Assembly (NCBI GenBank): GCA_007644065.1
Contig: VJWN01000002.1
Location: 1,141,831 to 1,205,830, forward strand
Reading direction: 5' to 3'
Length of the DNA: 64,000 nt
Origin: Margaritispora aquatica
Taxonomy: Eukaryota; Ascomycota; Leotiomycetes; Helotiales; Discinellaceae
Position 1 is the first letter of the stretch. Each line of letters begins with the position of its first letter. This document shows positions 34,567 through 47,232 of the stretch, piece by piece. A program made the translations under genes and the position numbers. Below the pieces are notes generated by a model that was not told the origin of the DNA, searched no databases, and was given only the letters and a program-made list of their open reading frames with translations.

Positions 34567-36893
34567 GACTGTCGTGGTTGTAACGCATATCTTGGAAGTG
34601 GTTATCCTTGTCCAGGTTGAGGAGACGCGACTGCTGGACGCGACCTCGCGTCACATCACATGCTTTTAAATCAAGTTCTTGGCATCAATTCTCTATTACT
34701 CCAAGGTAGGTAGGGACCTTCGCAGATTTCTAACATCATGATAGAGGTTTGGGTAGCAAACTACATGTGCGTATTGCATTTGACACTTCTCTAAGTGCAA
34801 TTTATCATAGAGATGATCAAAGGTTGATATCAGCTCAAGCTACATAAATCGACCAAGGTATGGATGAACATCCAGATATATTTAGCATTTGGGTGTACAG
34901 TTTTTGAATTCGAGATACTGTATAAGAGTTCTAGCTATAGCTTGCTCCTGAGAGAGACAGAGATATATATGTATATCATCACAAAGTTTAATTGGAAAGA
35001 TCTATCCATAGATGAACTTCACCCCTCCTCACTTACGAAGTGCAACGGTCAATTCAATTCCCCATTTGTTGAAGTTGGCAGCTCAGTCTTTGCCACTTGC
35101 AATAATATTAAGGTTGCCTCTGCGACATTCATGGCTCTCGATGAATGCCATCTTTGATTCCATTCGTGAGCCCTCTAATGATGTTGTCTTACAATAAATC
35201 TCCCGGCATGTTTTGTGTATTCTTGCAGATTGTAAGTCGCTCCATGTTGTTCAGATTATCGGCATATTCTTAAATGTAATTATCCTCTCTCGTGTAGTTT
35301 GTGTAGGCATTGATGGCTGTGTTGGCAGGCAATCTGAGTATTGTCCATGGCTGGCACAGACTTTGAGATCCCACTCATGGCAGGCATGTACAATTGCCAC
35401 GAATGATCATCCAATTAATGCTATATTATGCGGTAAGTTCTGTAGTTCATCTGGTCAGCCATGTTGCATACTCCAACGCACTCCACCGACAGAAAACAGA
35501 AGAAGGATTTGTATGTTTTGTTTTCAGAAACCCAGATTATAAGCATCGCTGACCTCCACGCAGTCTGCTGTATATGACGATACCACGCAGGCCGCATTTG
35601 GTGAAGGTCGGCCTTTTACGGCTCTTCCTAAAGATGTAAAAGGGTGGTCTCATCATTGTACTCGAAGCATTGTAGCAGCGATAGTGATTGTGGAGTTTAA
35701 GGAGCAGCAAGTAATGTAGACTTACGAGGTTCATTAGATTGAGCGAAGTGCTGTGTGGAAACCGTTGAATGTATTATTGGCAAAGGTGAAGGTACCTGTA
35801 TGCACTTGTCGTGAAAAGTTAGAGTAGGGTAGGTTTTACGCAGAATAATTTTTAGCTTGGGAGAGAAGAGCCCCACAATTCCACAATTGCTTCCAGTGGA
35901 AAATCTTCATAGCACGCTAAGTCACGTGCCAATGTCACCTCTGGGCTGATGTTGCTTGACCCTATCTACCTTACCTAACACAACCTAACTTGTCTGGCGC
36001 GTTTGGTCCGTTTTCTGAATTGTCAAGACCATCGGGTTGGTTACATTTCAATTCGAAATGTTACACACCTCTAACGCCGTGCGTCCTTTCCAGATCACCG
36101 CTCTTTCGGGGTACAACGGCTGCCATCCGGTATGGTTCGAACTCCCAGTTCAAGCTCCTCCTATTGATCAAAGTGATCCTTGAGGAGTGACAATACCCCG
36201 CGGGGACTCACGCACCAAGTAAAAAGCCATAAGTGAAGGACACAACGGCAGACCGAAATAGAGGCTCAGATTTGGCGATTACTTCCAATCAATCTTTGTC
36301 TTCCCCACCTCGTTTTTCTCTTTGGACACGGGAATGGTCGCACTGCAGTACAAAGATCAGCCAAGCTGCAGCTTTCAGTTACCTCCGTCCAGCGAGCGAG
36401 AAAAAGAAGAAGTCCCTCATCTCATGGCTTTCGTTATCAATCCATCCCACGACAGTACTTGCGACACAAACCAATGGTCTGTAGTATATCTCTTAGGGTC
36501 ATGATCTAGGGCAGGGAAAAGATGAGAGATATGCAACATCATCAGTCATCTGTGCCACTAATCAACGATCTGTGGGATGACCCGCATAATCCTGCACAAA
36601 AGCACAAAGAGCTATACCTAACAGCATTCGTATCGCCTTCCCAAAGGTCCTAGACTTGCTAGACAAAGCTCCAGTGAGCTTGGCTCTGCTTCCCCTGCTC
36701 TTGCATACCCTGCGCATACCCACTGTGACGATGGGAGTTCTGAACTGCCCAACAATTGCCCCTCGTTCAAGTCCGGGGGAGAAAGGTCAAAGTCGTGTTC
36801 AATCGTCATTCAGACTTGTTCTTTTTCTTAATCAGCCCATGCCTATCGTTGAGCTCCATAGTTATTCTCTCCCATCAAATCATTAAAACTGTA
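34567..36893. other. Divergent region between MPH1 and the GH15 gene
   Basis: About 2.3 kb. It contains the MCB-like cluster near MPH1, an AGGTAGG tract (about 34704) and AT-rich DNA. ORFs up to 109 codons (34864-35542, 36233-36504) lack recognisable features and are not called. A long C/T-rich 5' leader of the GH15 gene probably occupies the last few hundred bases. Confidence 0.55.
34624..34651 (-). promoter_or_regulatory. MCB-like ACGCG cluster and inverted repeat upstream of MPH1
   Basis: Seen directly: ACGCG at 34624-34628, then a perfect inverted repeat GACGCGA (34636-34642), CC, TCGCGTC (34645-34651), giving three ACGCG cores 58-85 bp before the ATG at 34566. ACGCG is the core of the MBF-bound MCB element. 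Regulation of MPH1 by MBF is inferred. Confidence 0.5.
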
Positions 36894-39608
36894 ATGGACT
36901 CTAATAAAGCTTCCGGACTACCCATTAGCAGCCGTCCCCATTCCAAAGCTGCCGGAGCTTCAGCTCTAGCTCTCCATTCAAATACCAAGCCACTTGTCGA
37001 TCTCGCTTCAAAACCAGAGCTACAAGAGCTTGTTCCCCCACCAAAGTCGACCTCAAGCTCTGATAAACAGAACAACCTTCTTGACTCCCCTCCAAATCAA
37101 TCAAGCACTATGGGTGCTCCCTCAGCTGTACAGACGAGTCGGCGTAACGTCACTGGTTATCTTCCAATCGAGAATTATGGCCTTATTGGTAATATGAGAA
37201 CTTGTGCATTGGTCGGTATCGATGGAAGTGTTGATTTCATGTGCTGGTAAACTTCTTACCCCGATCTAAACTTCGATGGCTATCTGCCGTATCTCTGCGA
37301 CTTGTTAATCATTACTCAGGCCCGAATTCGACTCCCCTTCTATTTTCTGCCGATTGCTGGACAAGGACAAGGGCGGATATTTCACTATATGCCCTCCTCA
37401 GAATATGACCTACACTACGAAGCAACAGTACCTTCCATCCTCGAATATCCTTCAGACTCGATACATTCATGAGGAGGGGGTTGTGGACTTGATCGACTTT
37501 TTCCCCAGACCTAAAAACAGTTCTGTGGTTGCCAAAGTACCGAAACAAATGCCCTTTAGAGAGGCAGTGAAAGTACAAGATGAGCTCAAGAGATGGCTGG
37601 TTCGTCGAGTTGAATGTATCCGTGGAGAAGTTGATCTTGGTATGATTTCTCTCGGAATTTTCGGGTTAGTGAACTGATTATAGTTCATAGATGTCGAGAT
37701 CTTTCCCGCGTTTGAGTATGGCATGGACTCGCATACGACTGAAATTCTCCTCCCTGAACATCCACCTGGAATCCTTGAGAGCAAGACAGTGACGTTTTCC
37801 TCTTCTAAGATGAAGCTCCAGCTTGATGTGACTATCGACCGTGGCGAGGAAGATGCCACATCTTGCCCAACTGTCATTTTCAAGAAGGTAAACAAGTCGT
37901 GCATGAAAGGAGAGGGAGTAGTGGCCCATATCCATCTTGCCGAGGGCCAGGCTATTTCTTTTGTTTTGCGTGATGATATTCCTGATCATGTTACTCGTGA
38001 TGTTACCACTGGAGTTCTCGATACCCAGCAACATGACACTCAAGAATTCTGGTACAAGTGGAGTAGGTCTCCTCTATATCCTAACCTTGAACATCAGATG
38101 TCTTAATTTTTGCGACTTAAAGAGGCTTTGCGGATTAATAATACTAATATTTTACAGTAAGCAAATCAAAGTACAAGGGACGATGGCGTGAGGTTGTCAA
38201 TAGATCATTGATGATCTTGAAGTTGCTCACATACGAGCCAACGGGTGCTATCATTGCCGCTCCAACCTTTTCTATCCCGGAGGAGATTGGTGGCCCTAGG
38301 TTAGCTGGGAACTTCTTCCGTCGATGACTTGTGAACTCACGAGTAACAGGAACTGGGATTATCGATATTGCTGGGTTCGAGACTCGAGTTTCACCATCTA
38401 TATTCTCCTTCGCTTAGGATTTACTGAGGAAGCAGATGCATACATGGATTTCATTAGCGAAAGATTTCGCAAATCGAGAACCCCTGAAGGTGCTTTGCCA
38501 ATCATGTTCACCATTCGAGGCGAGACAGATATTCCGGAAATTGAACTCCCGTTAGTATAAACTGCCTTCAAGGTCTTGACAATTCTGACACACGTTAGAC
38601 ATCTTTCCGGATACAGAGACAGTGCTCCTGTACGCATTGGCAACGGTGCCGCATTTCATCAACAATTCGATATCTATGGCGAACTGATGGATGGCATTTA
38701 TCTCTACAACAAATACGGAAAGCCAATTACCTGGGAACAATGGGTTGCGGTCCGAGAAATCTTGGGTATGCTGTCGTAAATTTCCACGTCTAGATCATAC
38801 TAACTATTTCTAAGATTATGTTCTAACTATTCGCGATGAGCCTGATATGTCCATCTGGGAGGTTCGAAGCAGGAAGCAAAACTATACCTACTCGAAAGTC
38901 ATGCTATGGGTTGCATTCGATCGAGGACTTCGGCTTGCAGAGAAGCGGTGTCTTCCATGCCCGAATCGTGCGAAGTGGCTCCAGGCTCGCGATGAACTAT
39001 ATGAGGAGGTTATGACCAAAGGCTAGTAACAATGGTTAGATTCTTTTTCTACAATATTTTAACACTTTCTAGGATATTCGTCACAGCTTCATTGCTTCGT
39101 TCAAAGCTATGAATCTGGAGACTACTTGGATTCGTCAATCCTTATTGCTCCTTTGGTTTTCTTCATTTCTCCAAATGATCCTCGATTTTTACGTACTATG
39201 GATCGTATTCTGCTATCTCCAGAAAAAGGTGGATTGACTTCTACCGGCCTTGTGTACCGTTATGACACAGAGCGTTCTGAAGATGGTCAGTCTTCGGTCT
39301 TTGCTGAAATCTGTTATCATCATGCTAATTGTCCCGCAGGAGTTGGTGGTCGTGAAGGAGCCTTCAGCATGTGCACATTCTGGCTTGTTGAAGCCCTTAC
39401 TCGTGCCGGTGTCTATGACAAGAAGTATCTTGTTCGTGCTGTGAATCTTTTCGAAAATATGTTGAATTTCTCCAATCATCTCGGCATGTTTTCCGAGGAA
39501 ATCTCGAGATCTGGCGAACAATTGGGCAACACACCACAGGCTTTCTCGCATCTGGCTTTGATCAGCGCGGCATTCAACCTTGACCGTGCCACTGAGTACA
39601 AGCGTTGA
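36894..39608 (+). CDS. Intracellular GH15 glycoside hydrolase with trehalase-like N-terminal domain (nine exons)
   Basis: The exons read 36894-37246, 37320-37639, 37691-38062, 38158-38299, 38350-38550, 38599-38765, 38815-39021, 39073-39285 and 39340-39608 (747 residues). After a disordered Ser/Pro N-terminus, residues about 85-330 match the beta-sandwich that precedes GH15 barrels ([20 protein letters not shown], then [20 protein letters not shown]). The (alpha/alpha)6 barrel follows: [60 protein letters not shown], and [20 protein letters not shown] with the likely catalytic Glu region. With no signal peptide it is probably cytosolic, acting on glucans or trehalose-like sugars; the substrate is unproven. 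The seventh intron needs a GC donor (GCTAGT), because reading on meets TAG. The eighth is 54 nt without a stop. An alternative start is the Met at about 37110. Confidence 0.85.
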
Positions 39609-41156
39609 TGGGTCTATAAACAACTTGCAAGCTCTTTCAACTGCCAGACCCAAACCATCGACGGACCACAGGTGCTCGACAAGACTATGTGAGACGTTTG
39701 GACGTGGCGAAAGCGTTAAAATTTAAGCGCTGAATGCTGCTGATATGTTGTGGATTACAGTTACAGGTTGAATTGCTATTGTGAGGTAGTAGTACTTTTT
39801 GAGCGTAATATGCATGATTGCAGCTGCTTACAGCAAATCAATCAATTACGTTGCAGTATGACATTCTTTCTACCAGCTGTTCGTCTGCAAAGTGATAGCC
39901 GTGCTCATGTATGTAATGAGGGTGCCCAAACCCCATCGCAATCTTCACTATATTCTTTGGTTATCAACATGACGGTATGTGCTCCTTAGATATCTGAGAG
40001 TTTAAAGATTATCCAAATATCATGGTGGTTGATCCAGAGATGACTGCTGTCATGATCTCTATTTCGTCTTGTGCTATTAAATGCTTGGGGTTTGAAATTC
40101 CTACCAAACACAATACTCAGCACGTGTCATTGGTCGAGCAATCCATTAACAGAACCATCTTAGCTAGGGCAGATATGTTGGATCCAGATCTAATAGACAA
40201 GCAGGTTGCCATAAAATGGTAGTATGGTAAGATAGGTAAGCAAGTGATGTACTTTGTACTTCGTGCGTTGTATGGCATCCCGGCCGCACCTCGGATTTAG
40301 AATTTGATGCCGAGGAAATCTTTCTTTTTATGACGATCCACCTATCTTCTTCACAATGAACTGTGACTGATCAACCAACATGGTCGCCCCGCACCTCCCC
40401 AGATAAACACGGTACAAAGCTTGTGATCCTCTCGATTTTCGCCAAATGCATCCCCGCGGCATCTCGCTGTCAATATTGTCACTCGGGTAAAGCGGATCTT
40501 GGCGTCATCAAGCTCCCAACTCTGGTTTATGCTCAGACTCTCTCTGGACTTGACTGGAATTACAGAGCTACCTAGGTCGTCCAAACCAAGGCCATGCGAG
40601 ACTGACGGCCGCGGCTCTCTCCGCCTCCCGCAAACAGTGCTGGTTGGCCAATCAAAATAACGTGTGGATGTCGACAAGCAAGGATTTTTTAGTGGCTAGT
40701 GCTAGCTAGTGAGGGGAAGAGCTTCAAGCGAAATGTGGTATGGATGAGAAAGGTACTCGATCATTAGCAGCGAGAGTGGGTAAGGTACTGTACGTTCTTA
40801 GGATTCTCACGGGAATATTGTAATGCAACTGGCTACTCTTAGTCGATGGAAGCTACTTTTGTACCCTTACCCTACTGTACATATGCAGTCTTTGAGATAA
40901 GCTTGTCTAAGTAGGCAAGTAGATTGGATGAGATGCGTGGATGCTATCTGGAAAGTGGGTGGTATTTACTAGTAGGAAAGCTACCTTATAGAAGAGGGGT
41001 ACAAAGATCTTGCATTCCCTCGCCTCCGGTGTCCGTCGGACAGGTTTATTTTACTCTACTCATCAGTTTGTGTACTTGTGTTGCTTCAGTTGCTTTGTAC
41101 TTCAAAATATCTCTCATCTTTTCTCGTTTCAAATCAAACCAGATACATCATCAAAG
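39609..41156. other. Intergenic region between the GH15 and histidine-phosphatase genes
   Basis: About 1.5 kb with no supportable gene. A 108-codon ORF on the minus strand (40677-40351) and a 79-codon ORF on the plus strand have ordinary composition and no start context or partner exons. AGGTA/GGTAC-type short motifs recur at 40750-40870. Confidence 0.55.
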
Positions 41157-42656
41157 ATGCTCGCCAGCCTAGCACTTCTTTCGGCTTTGCTGCCACTTGT
41201 TCCAGCAGAGACAGTTCTTGGTGTCTATCTCTTCCACCGCCATGGAGACCGCACATCCAAGAGCTTCGCGCCTACAACTTTGACTGATCTTGGTTACCAG
41301 CAGGTCTATCAATCTGGTAACTTCTATCGTCAGCGTTACGTTTCCAGCAATGCCTCTGCTCCCATTTACGGCATCAGCACCGACCTCGTTAAGACCTCTC
41401 AATTGAGCGTTGAAGCACCAGTCGACACCGTCCTCCAGAACTCCGCATCTGGGTTTCTCCAAGGACTCTACCCTCCTGTTGGGGCAACTCTGGGAACTCA
41501 AACCCTCGCTGACGGGACAACGGTTGAAGCTCCATTGAACGGCTACCAGTTGATTCCAGTCAATACCGTTACTTCTGCTTCCACCGGGGCCAACTCCGAG
41601 AACTCGGCTTGGTTGCAAGGACAGAGTGGATGCAATAATGCCATTGTCAGCTCAAACAACTACTTCTTCTCAGCTCCATACAATGCTACCCTCTCTTCCA
41701 CCACATCGTTCTATGAAAGCATCCTGCCAGTTGTGAACCGCACGTTCACTGCCGCAACGAACACCTTCAAGAATGCCTATAGCAGTAAGTGCCCTTGGCA
41801 TTCAATCCATAAATCAAGAAACTGTCATTAACGATATCCAGTCTTCGATCTCATTCATGTCTCCGAAATCCACAACGCAAGCATCCCCTCCTCGAACCTC
41901 CTCACCTCTTCCACCCTCCTGCAACTGCAAGCCCTCGCCAACCTCCACGAATTCAACCTCGCCTACAACGCCTCGGAGCCCATTCGCGCCATCGCCGGCT
42001 CCACGCTTGCCGCCCAAATTGTGCAGCAGCTAAACGCCACTATCACTGGCAAGTCCAAGCAACCCATCGGCATCCAATTCGGTGCCTACGCCTCCTTCCT
42101 CGCTTTCTTCGGGCTCGCAGACCTCCCCGCCGTCTCGGAGAACTTCACCGGTATCGTGGACTACGCTTCCTCCATGGCCTTTGAGCTCGTCACCAACGCT
42201 ACCGTCTCAAGCACTTCGTACCCCGCCATCAATGACATCTCAGTGCGCTTCCTCTTCTCCAACGGCTCTGCAGCCGCCAATCCATTGACGGCGTACCCCC
42301 TGTTCAACCAGAGCCAAACACTCCTGCCATGGACCACGTTCGCTGATTCCATGGGCAAATTCGCCATCGGCACGCAAGCAGACTGGTGCTCAGCATGCGG
42401 AAACACAACCGGCGTTTGCGCGTCCACCGCCACGTCGACTTCGACTAGCTCGAGCAGCTCTACCACTGCTACAGCGGGTAGCGGAAGCAAGGGCGGCATG
42501 AGTATCGCTGTTGCAGGCGTCATTGGTGCTATGGTCACGCTGGCTGTGATCTTGGGCCTGGAGGCGCTGGTTATGCTTGCTGGTGGACTTAGACTTGCGA
42601 AGAAGAGCGCAAGCAAGGCTGCGATGAGCGAGAATGTTGCGGGGACTAAGGCTTAG
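41157..42656 (+). CDS. Membrane-anchored histidine-phosphatase (acid phosphatase/phytase) family protein (two exons)
   Basis: The exons read 41157-41784 and 41842-42656, giving 480 residues. A signal peptide (MLASLALLSALLPLVPA) leads into LFHRHGDRTSKSFAP, the RHGxR phosphohistidine motif at about 25-33. Several N-x-S/T sites and cysteines mark a secreted domain. A Ser/Thr linker (about 405-425) precedes a membrane helix (SIAVAGVIGAMVTLAVILGL, about 430-455) and a short basic tail, so it is a type I surface or vacuolar protein. The second catalytic motif of the clade, HD (as in HDTN), is not seen: the equivalent region reads IGIQFGAYASFLAFFGLAD. Activity is therefore uncertain. Alternatives are a divergent active phosphatase with another acid, or a pseudoenzyme. 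Confidence 0.85.
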
Positions 42657-44125
42657 ATTTTTTGGTGATGTGCGGGGAGAGATATGAGCACTCGCTTACT
42701 AGTGAAAGAATATAGATATCTACAATTACATAGAGCCTGTAACATAATGAATAACGATAAATTCAAGAGATATCGATTCTGATGCCACCAGCTTGTGCAT
42801 CATAGTCACTCGACATAATGTAATCATGTATACCTGTGTGCTATGCTATATATCATCACATTCATAAATTTCGCAATTTTCGAAGAAGAAAAATATTGCT
42901 GCATATTGATCTGCAACTACCATAGATCATGATATCTTAACATGGAGAGATAAAGATAGCCCTAACGCCCTTCTCTAGATATTTTCTATTTGAACCAACC
43001 TCGATATTTTTCGGATGTTTGGGTGCCAATTAGTTGAGCATTAAAAACTTGATCCGAGCTACCTCTCAAATGTAAGCCCACGGAGGCTGCCATACTATAA
43101 TTGTCTAGACGATTCGAGAGCTCCAAGTATTTCATCCGCCAAAAATATTCCAAATCAATTATAATTTGTCACGGTCGGTATATATTTATAAGTTCATGAG
43201 ATTGTGCCTTCCGCCCTAATAGCCGTACTCATTTCTGCATTTCCATTGATCAATCTATGCATCTATCTTTCAAATTATCGGTCGATATTTTACAATGCCA
43301 TTACAAAACGAGATAGTTATTCATCCTCTAGCACCGAAAGGTGAACTAGCTCCCGTTCATTTTCACCAGCACCTCCAGTGTGCAGGAGACCTGTAAAGCC
43401 TCGGAAGCTCTCTGACATCAAGACTGAATAAGATTGTGAGTGTAGTGATGTGTTTTGAGTGACTGGTGAGATCGACTGTCATCCCTTCGGCTATGCCAAT
43501 TCAAGACGTTGTGTTAGAATCATGCTTCCTCGGCATTGTAATATTGGTTAGTGAGACTCCGTGCCTTCGTCCATCATGGCATCCTCATTCTCTTTCATCT
43601 GCACAAATGCAAGGGGAAGAAAAGTGACACCAATTGGCGATATTACGTGAAACATCTCAGATGTATTTGAATATCCAGAACTCGAAGTCTCAGGTCGGTT
43701 AATTTTACTTCTCATTAGCGAGCTCGATGACACAATCTCCCCCAAGTTTCGCCGAGACAATGTCTGAGTTGGCGATGGTGTGCGCATCAATAAAAGTTTT
43801 TCTTTTCTGGATACTCGTCTACTACCGTTTTGTGAATTTGGGGCTTCGAGCTTGTTTCGCCAGAATCAATAGCGTTGGGATAATCAGCACTGGAGTATTA
43901 TTAAATTAACTAGGGATTAAGAACGACACAACAAATGTAAATCACTTTCTATAATTCTTCGAAAAAGCCGGCAACCGATAGGGAGCTGCATTCCTGCTTT
44001 GAATTTAGCGAACAGCTGAGGAAGGTTAAGATGTTTGAAAGAGAAAAGTAATCAGGTTTACCAGTTAGGATTATTCTACTTGTCTATTTTCTACTTCTAT
44101 TAACAATATCATACATCCGATACAC
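42657..44125. other. Convergent intergenic region before the medium-chain reductase gene
   Basis: About 1.5 kb, AT-rich. An 80-codon minus-strand ORF (43790-43548, starting MMRTPSPTQTLSRRNLGEIV) has a protein-like charged composition but no partner exon or known family. It is not called. Confidence 0.5.
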
Positions 44126-45394
44126 TTACAACGTATACACAAGCTTCTCACCACTGACTTTCCCCTCCTTCATCGCCTTCATGCCCTCCAAAATACCATC
44201 AAGTCCCTTTCCATACTTGTTTACCGAAGGGCGATGCACCTTTACCTTCCCAGCCGCCAGCAGACCCTTCGACATTTCCCAAAACATCTTGCCGAATTCG
44301 AAATCCGCTGGCTTGGCTGGCCATTCCCTGGGGCCGAACATGAAAGACTCGCCAACGACGGTGTAGCCCAATGTCGACTTCATCTGGACATTGGGGTTCG
44401 CCTTCTTGACTTGGTCCTCTGGAACGGGAAGAAGAGTCGAATAGACGCCTCTCTTCGAGGACATGGCCTCGACGGAAATCTTGGTACTATTACCTTCGGA
44501 GATACAGTCGAAGCAGTGCGCAATGGAGTCGGAAGACCACTCTTTGATGTCCTTGGAGCACGTCGCAGAGTTGTAGTCGAAAGCAGCATCTGTCTGTAGT
44601 TAGCAACTGAATGACTGAGATGGATTGTGTACGCTGACCAGCCCCGAGGCTCTTCACATATTCGAAATTCCGCGGTGAGCAAGTAACCACAACTGTGAAG
44701 CCGGAAAGCTTTGCATATTGTATTGCGAGACCTCCTGTTGCTGTGCTTCCACCGTAAATCAAGATTGTCTTCTTCTCGCTGGTGGGTTCGTTGGGTAGTG
44801 GCAGTTCAAGCGATTGGTAGAGGCCTTGTCCGACTCTGTGATCAAAACATCAGCTTGGAGTACAACAATAGGTTCCAGAGACTTACGTGGTAATGCCAAC
44901 ACCAAGAGTTGACGCTTCCTCGAAGCTTAGATTATCTGGGACCTTGATCTGTACATCCCCCTTGGCGACAATGTATTCTCCGAAAGAACCGTCCTCATGG
45001 TTGACCTCGTTGCCTTTTCGAAATTAGCGAAGTAATTCAGGGGGACTTGGTTTGGTTTGTTCAGTGGACGCACCTCCATGACAGAATCCACAGACACGAT
45101 CGCCCTTCTTCAAATCCTTGGTGACTTTGGATCCGACCTCCTCAACGATACCAGCATAATCACATCCAACCTGATCCAAGACATCAGTCATCGATGTCAG
45201 ACAGTAGTGAAATCTTGACTCACTCTAGCACCTTTGCTCGTCAGAAAGTCAACATGTTTCCAATCAGTGGGATTCAGAGCCACAGCTTTGACTTTGATTA
45301 AAATGTAATCATCTCTGAGTTTGGGAACACTCGCTTCCTCCTTTGCAGCCAATCCAGGCTTCTGGACAACAATTGCTTGATTCTTGAGAGACAT
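44126..45394 (-). CDS. Medium-chain dehydrogenase/reductase, enoyl-reductase-like (five exons)
   Basis: The exons, in transcript order, are 45394-45224, 45170-45074, 45013-44887, 44835-44639 and 44589-44126, giving 351 residues. The GroES-like domain ([44 protein letters not shown]) is followed by a Rossmann domain with [20 protein letters not shown] near 165-185 and [20 protein letters not shown]. The zinc-ligand pattern of classical alcohol dehydrogenases is missing. This resembles fungal NADPH-dependent trans-acting enoyl reductases and toxin-biosynthesis-type reductases. No polyketide synthase lies in this window, so a stand-alone reductase of reactive enones or quinones is equally likely. 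All four introns (50-61 nt) are canonical GT-AG. Confidence 0.87.
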
Positions 45395-47232
45395 TTTTGG
45401 GAGAATGGAGGTACGAGAATGCGAAACAATGTATTTTGAAATGATAATTGAAGGAGAGTATGAACAATGGCAAACTTTTAAAGCAAACATGAATTAATTG
45501 CTAGTTAAGCAAGCATATGATCCGGTGCTTGGTATGGACCTCGGGAAACAACAAATGTCAAAATCCATATTTCTACCGATCGGCTTCAAAACATAACATC
45601 TCACTCCACTTTGAGCCTTAAAGCCGAAACTGTTCTGATGTCACCGTTTTGCCCCTCCCCCTCTTTCATCTCCTGCTTTCTTTGTGGCTCGTATCCTCAC
45701 ATGACTCTTGTTGCTGTCCGTACCTCCGTACGTGCATGAAGAAGTGGTACCTGGTGGTACTTCTCCGTGTTCTTATGTAATTTGCATGTTTGTTACTTGA
45801 GGATTCATCGGTTCACAAGGCAAGTGTCCCTAAACGGTCGGTAGGCGCGCATACACACCTCAGGTTGGGCGACAATAGGTGGGTAAAGTCTTCTTGCGCC
45901 CGATGCAGGTTGAGATATTGTTGCTTTGTTGTCAATGGGTCGAAAACTGTAAATAGCCATAAGCATGAGACTTTGCCAAAACCGAGAAGAGAGACGAGGC
46001 AAACGGATTCTTTCTGTCCAGGACCGATGACTATACTATCTGCACTCCCATTCCTCAAAACTGGATCTGGATCTAACTTCTCCAAATGCTGTCCTAGGTG
46101 ATCTGGTGGTCTCGTCACATTTGGGACAATCGTGTCACCCTCCCAACTTGATGTTATTGTTCGGGACAATAATATGACGGTGACTGGTCAGAGCAGACAG
46201 GACGAGGAAAAGGCTGCACACCAATCACTTCTCCCGTTTGTCGGTGCATCACATTGTCTTCCACGTCTGGACAATTAAGGATGCCACACTGAGCAGGGAA
46301 TATTGGGGTTCCAGCCACTCAGACGGAATATAATCTTTCTCCTGGATGCACAATCCAATTGTGTCTCGCGATTTGGCGGTTGTTTTTCGTTGCTCTGAAC
46401 GACAAACTTGCGGTGAAGGGCTGGGATATCCACGAAGGACACCCAAGGACACCAAAGACATCCGTAAGTTATGGGGCCTCCCGTCGGCGAGCAAATCGAA
46501 AACGCCCTGGACTGCGGGAACCAGCTGCATCAGTGGGCCGGCGCAGGCAAAGCTTTCCTTTTCGTGCCATTTTTCTGCCCTTGAGCCCATCAGAGCACAG
46601 CACCGTAGGTACTTTTACAGTCACAGTCGGCCTACCACGTCCACGTTTATGCAGCGCAGCCGTATGGAGACTTTCTGGGTTCTGTGTATGGATGCTGTAG
46701 CGGCTGTAGTAGGTAGATCCCTGGAACTGAAGAACTTTCTATGAACGACTGTGAGAACAACAAAATATTCTGAACATGCAAGCCCATTTCATTGTTGAAA
46801 GGGAAGAAAAAAAAAACATCTCACGAATGCTGCACCACTGGATGACAAGAATTGTCTCCCAGTCAAATATATTGGTGTATATTTGTGTATCGATTACTGG
46901 GCACGGACTTGAACGAGAAGCTCTACGCGATAAGGGTTGTAACTCTCTCTCTTCCCCAGGGGATTGAGCGTGTCTCATCATAGCGAGGGCAGAATCATCC
47001 TCCCATGCCTTGTGTGCGAAAAGTTCCTCCGTGTGACCACTTGGATCCCTTCGCACTTTAATTCAACTCCTTACGAACTCTTCGACTTCGATCCCGGATC
47101 TTTTCCTGGATCTTTTCTTTTCACGAACCTCTACATTTGCCTCCAACACTCCAACATCACATCCCGTCGTCCTGCACTTAGCCTCGATGAGTTTGAAGAC
47201 TATCCGCGCTCACACGAGACCGAACATCAACA
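45395..47232. other. Intergenic region upstream of the WG-repeat gene
   Basis: About 1.8 kb, divergent promoters. Overlapping ORFs of 100-130 codons on both strands at 45790-46744 look like chance frames in GC-richer DNA. A C/T-rich leader precedes the ATG at 47233. No repeat worth naming. Confidence 0.5.

Noticed and set aside
36097..36152. Possible tRNA from a GGTTCGAACTCC box-B-like sequence
   Set aside because: The stems around the TTCGAAC loop do not pair, and no A box, anticodon arm or acceptor stem was found.
43548..43790. 80-codon minus-strand ORF
   Set aside because: Protein-like charge but no family, start context or partner exon.
44126..45394. Secondary-metabolite cluster around the enoyl-reductase-like gene
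   Set aside because: No polyketide synthase, peptide synthetase or tailoring neighbours; flanking genes are unrelated.
45813..46744. Overlapping ORFs of 113-132 codons on both strands
   Set aside because: Mutually overlapping frames with no motif, in the promoter region of the WG-repeat gene.
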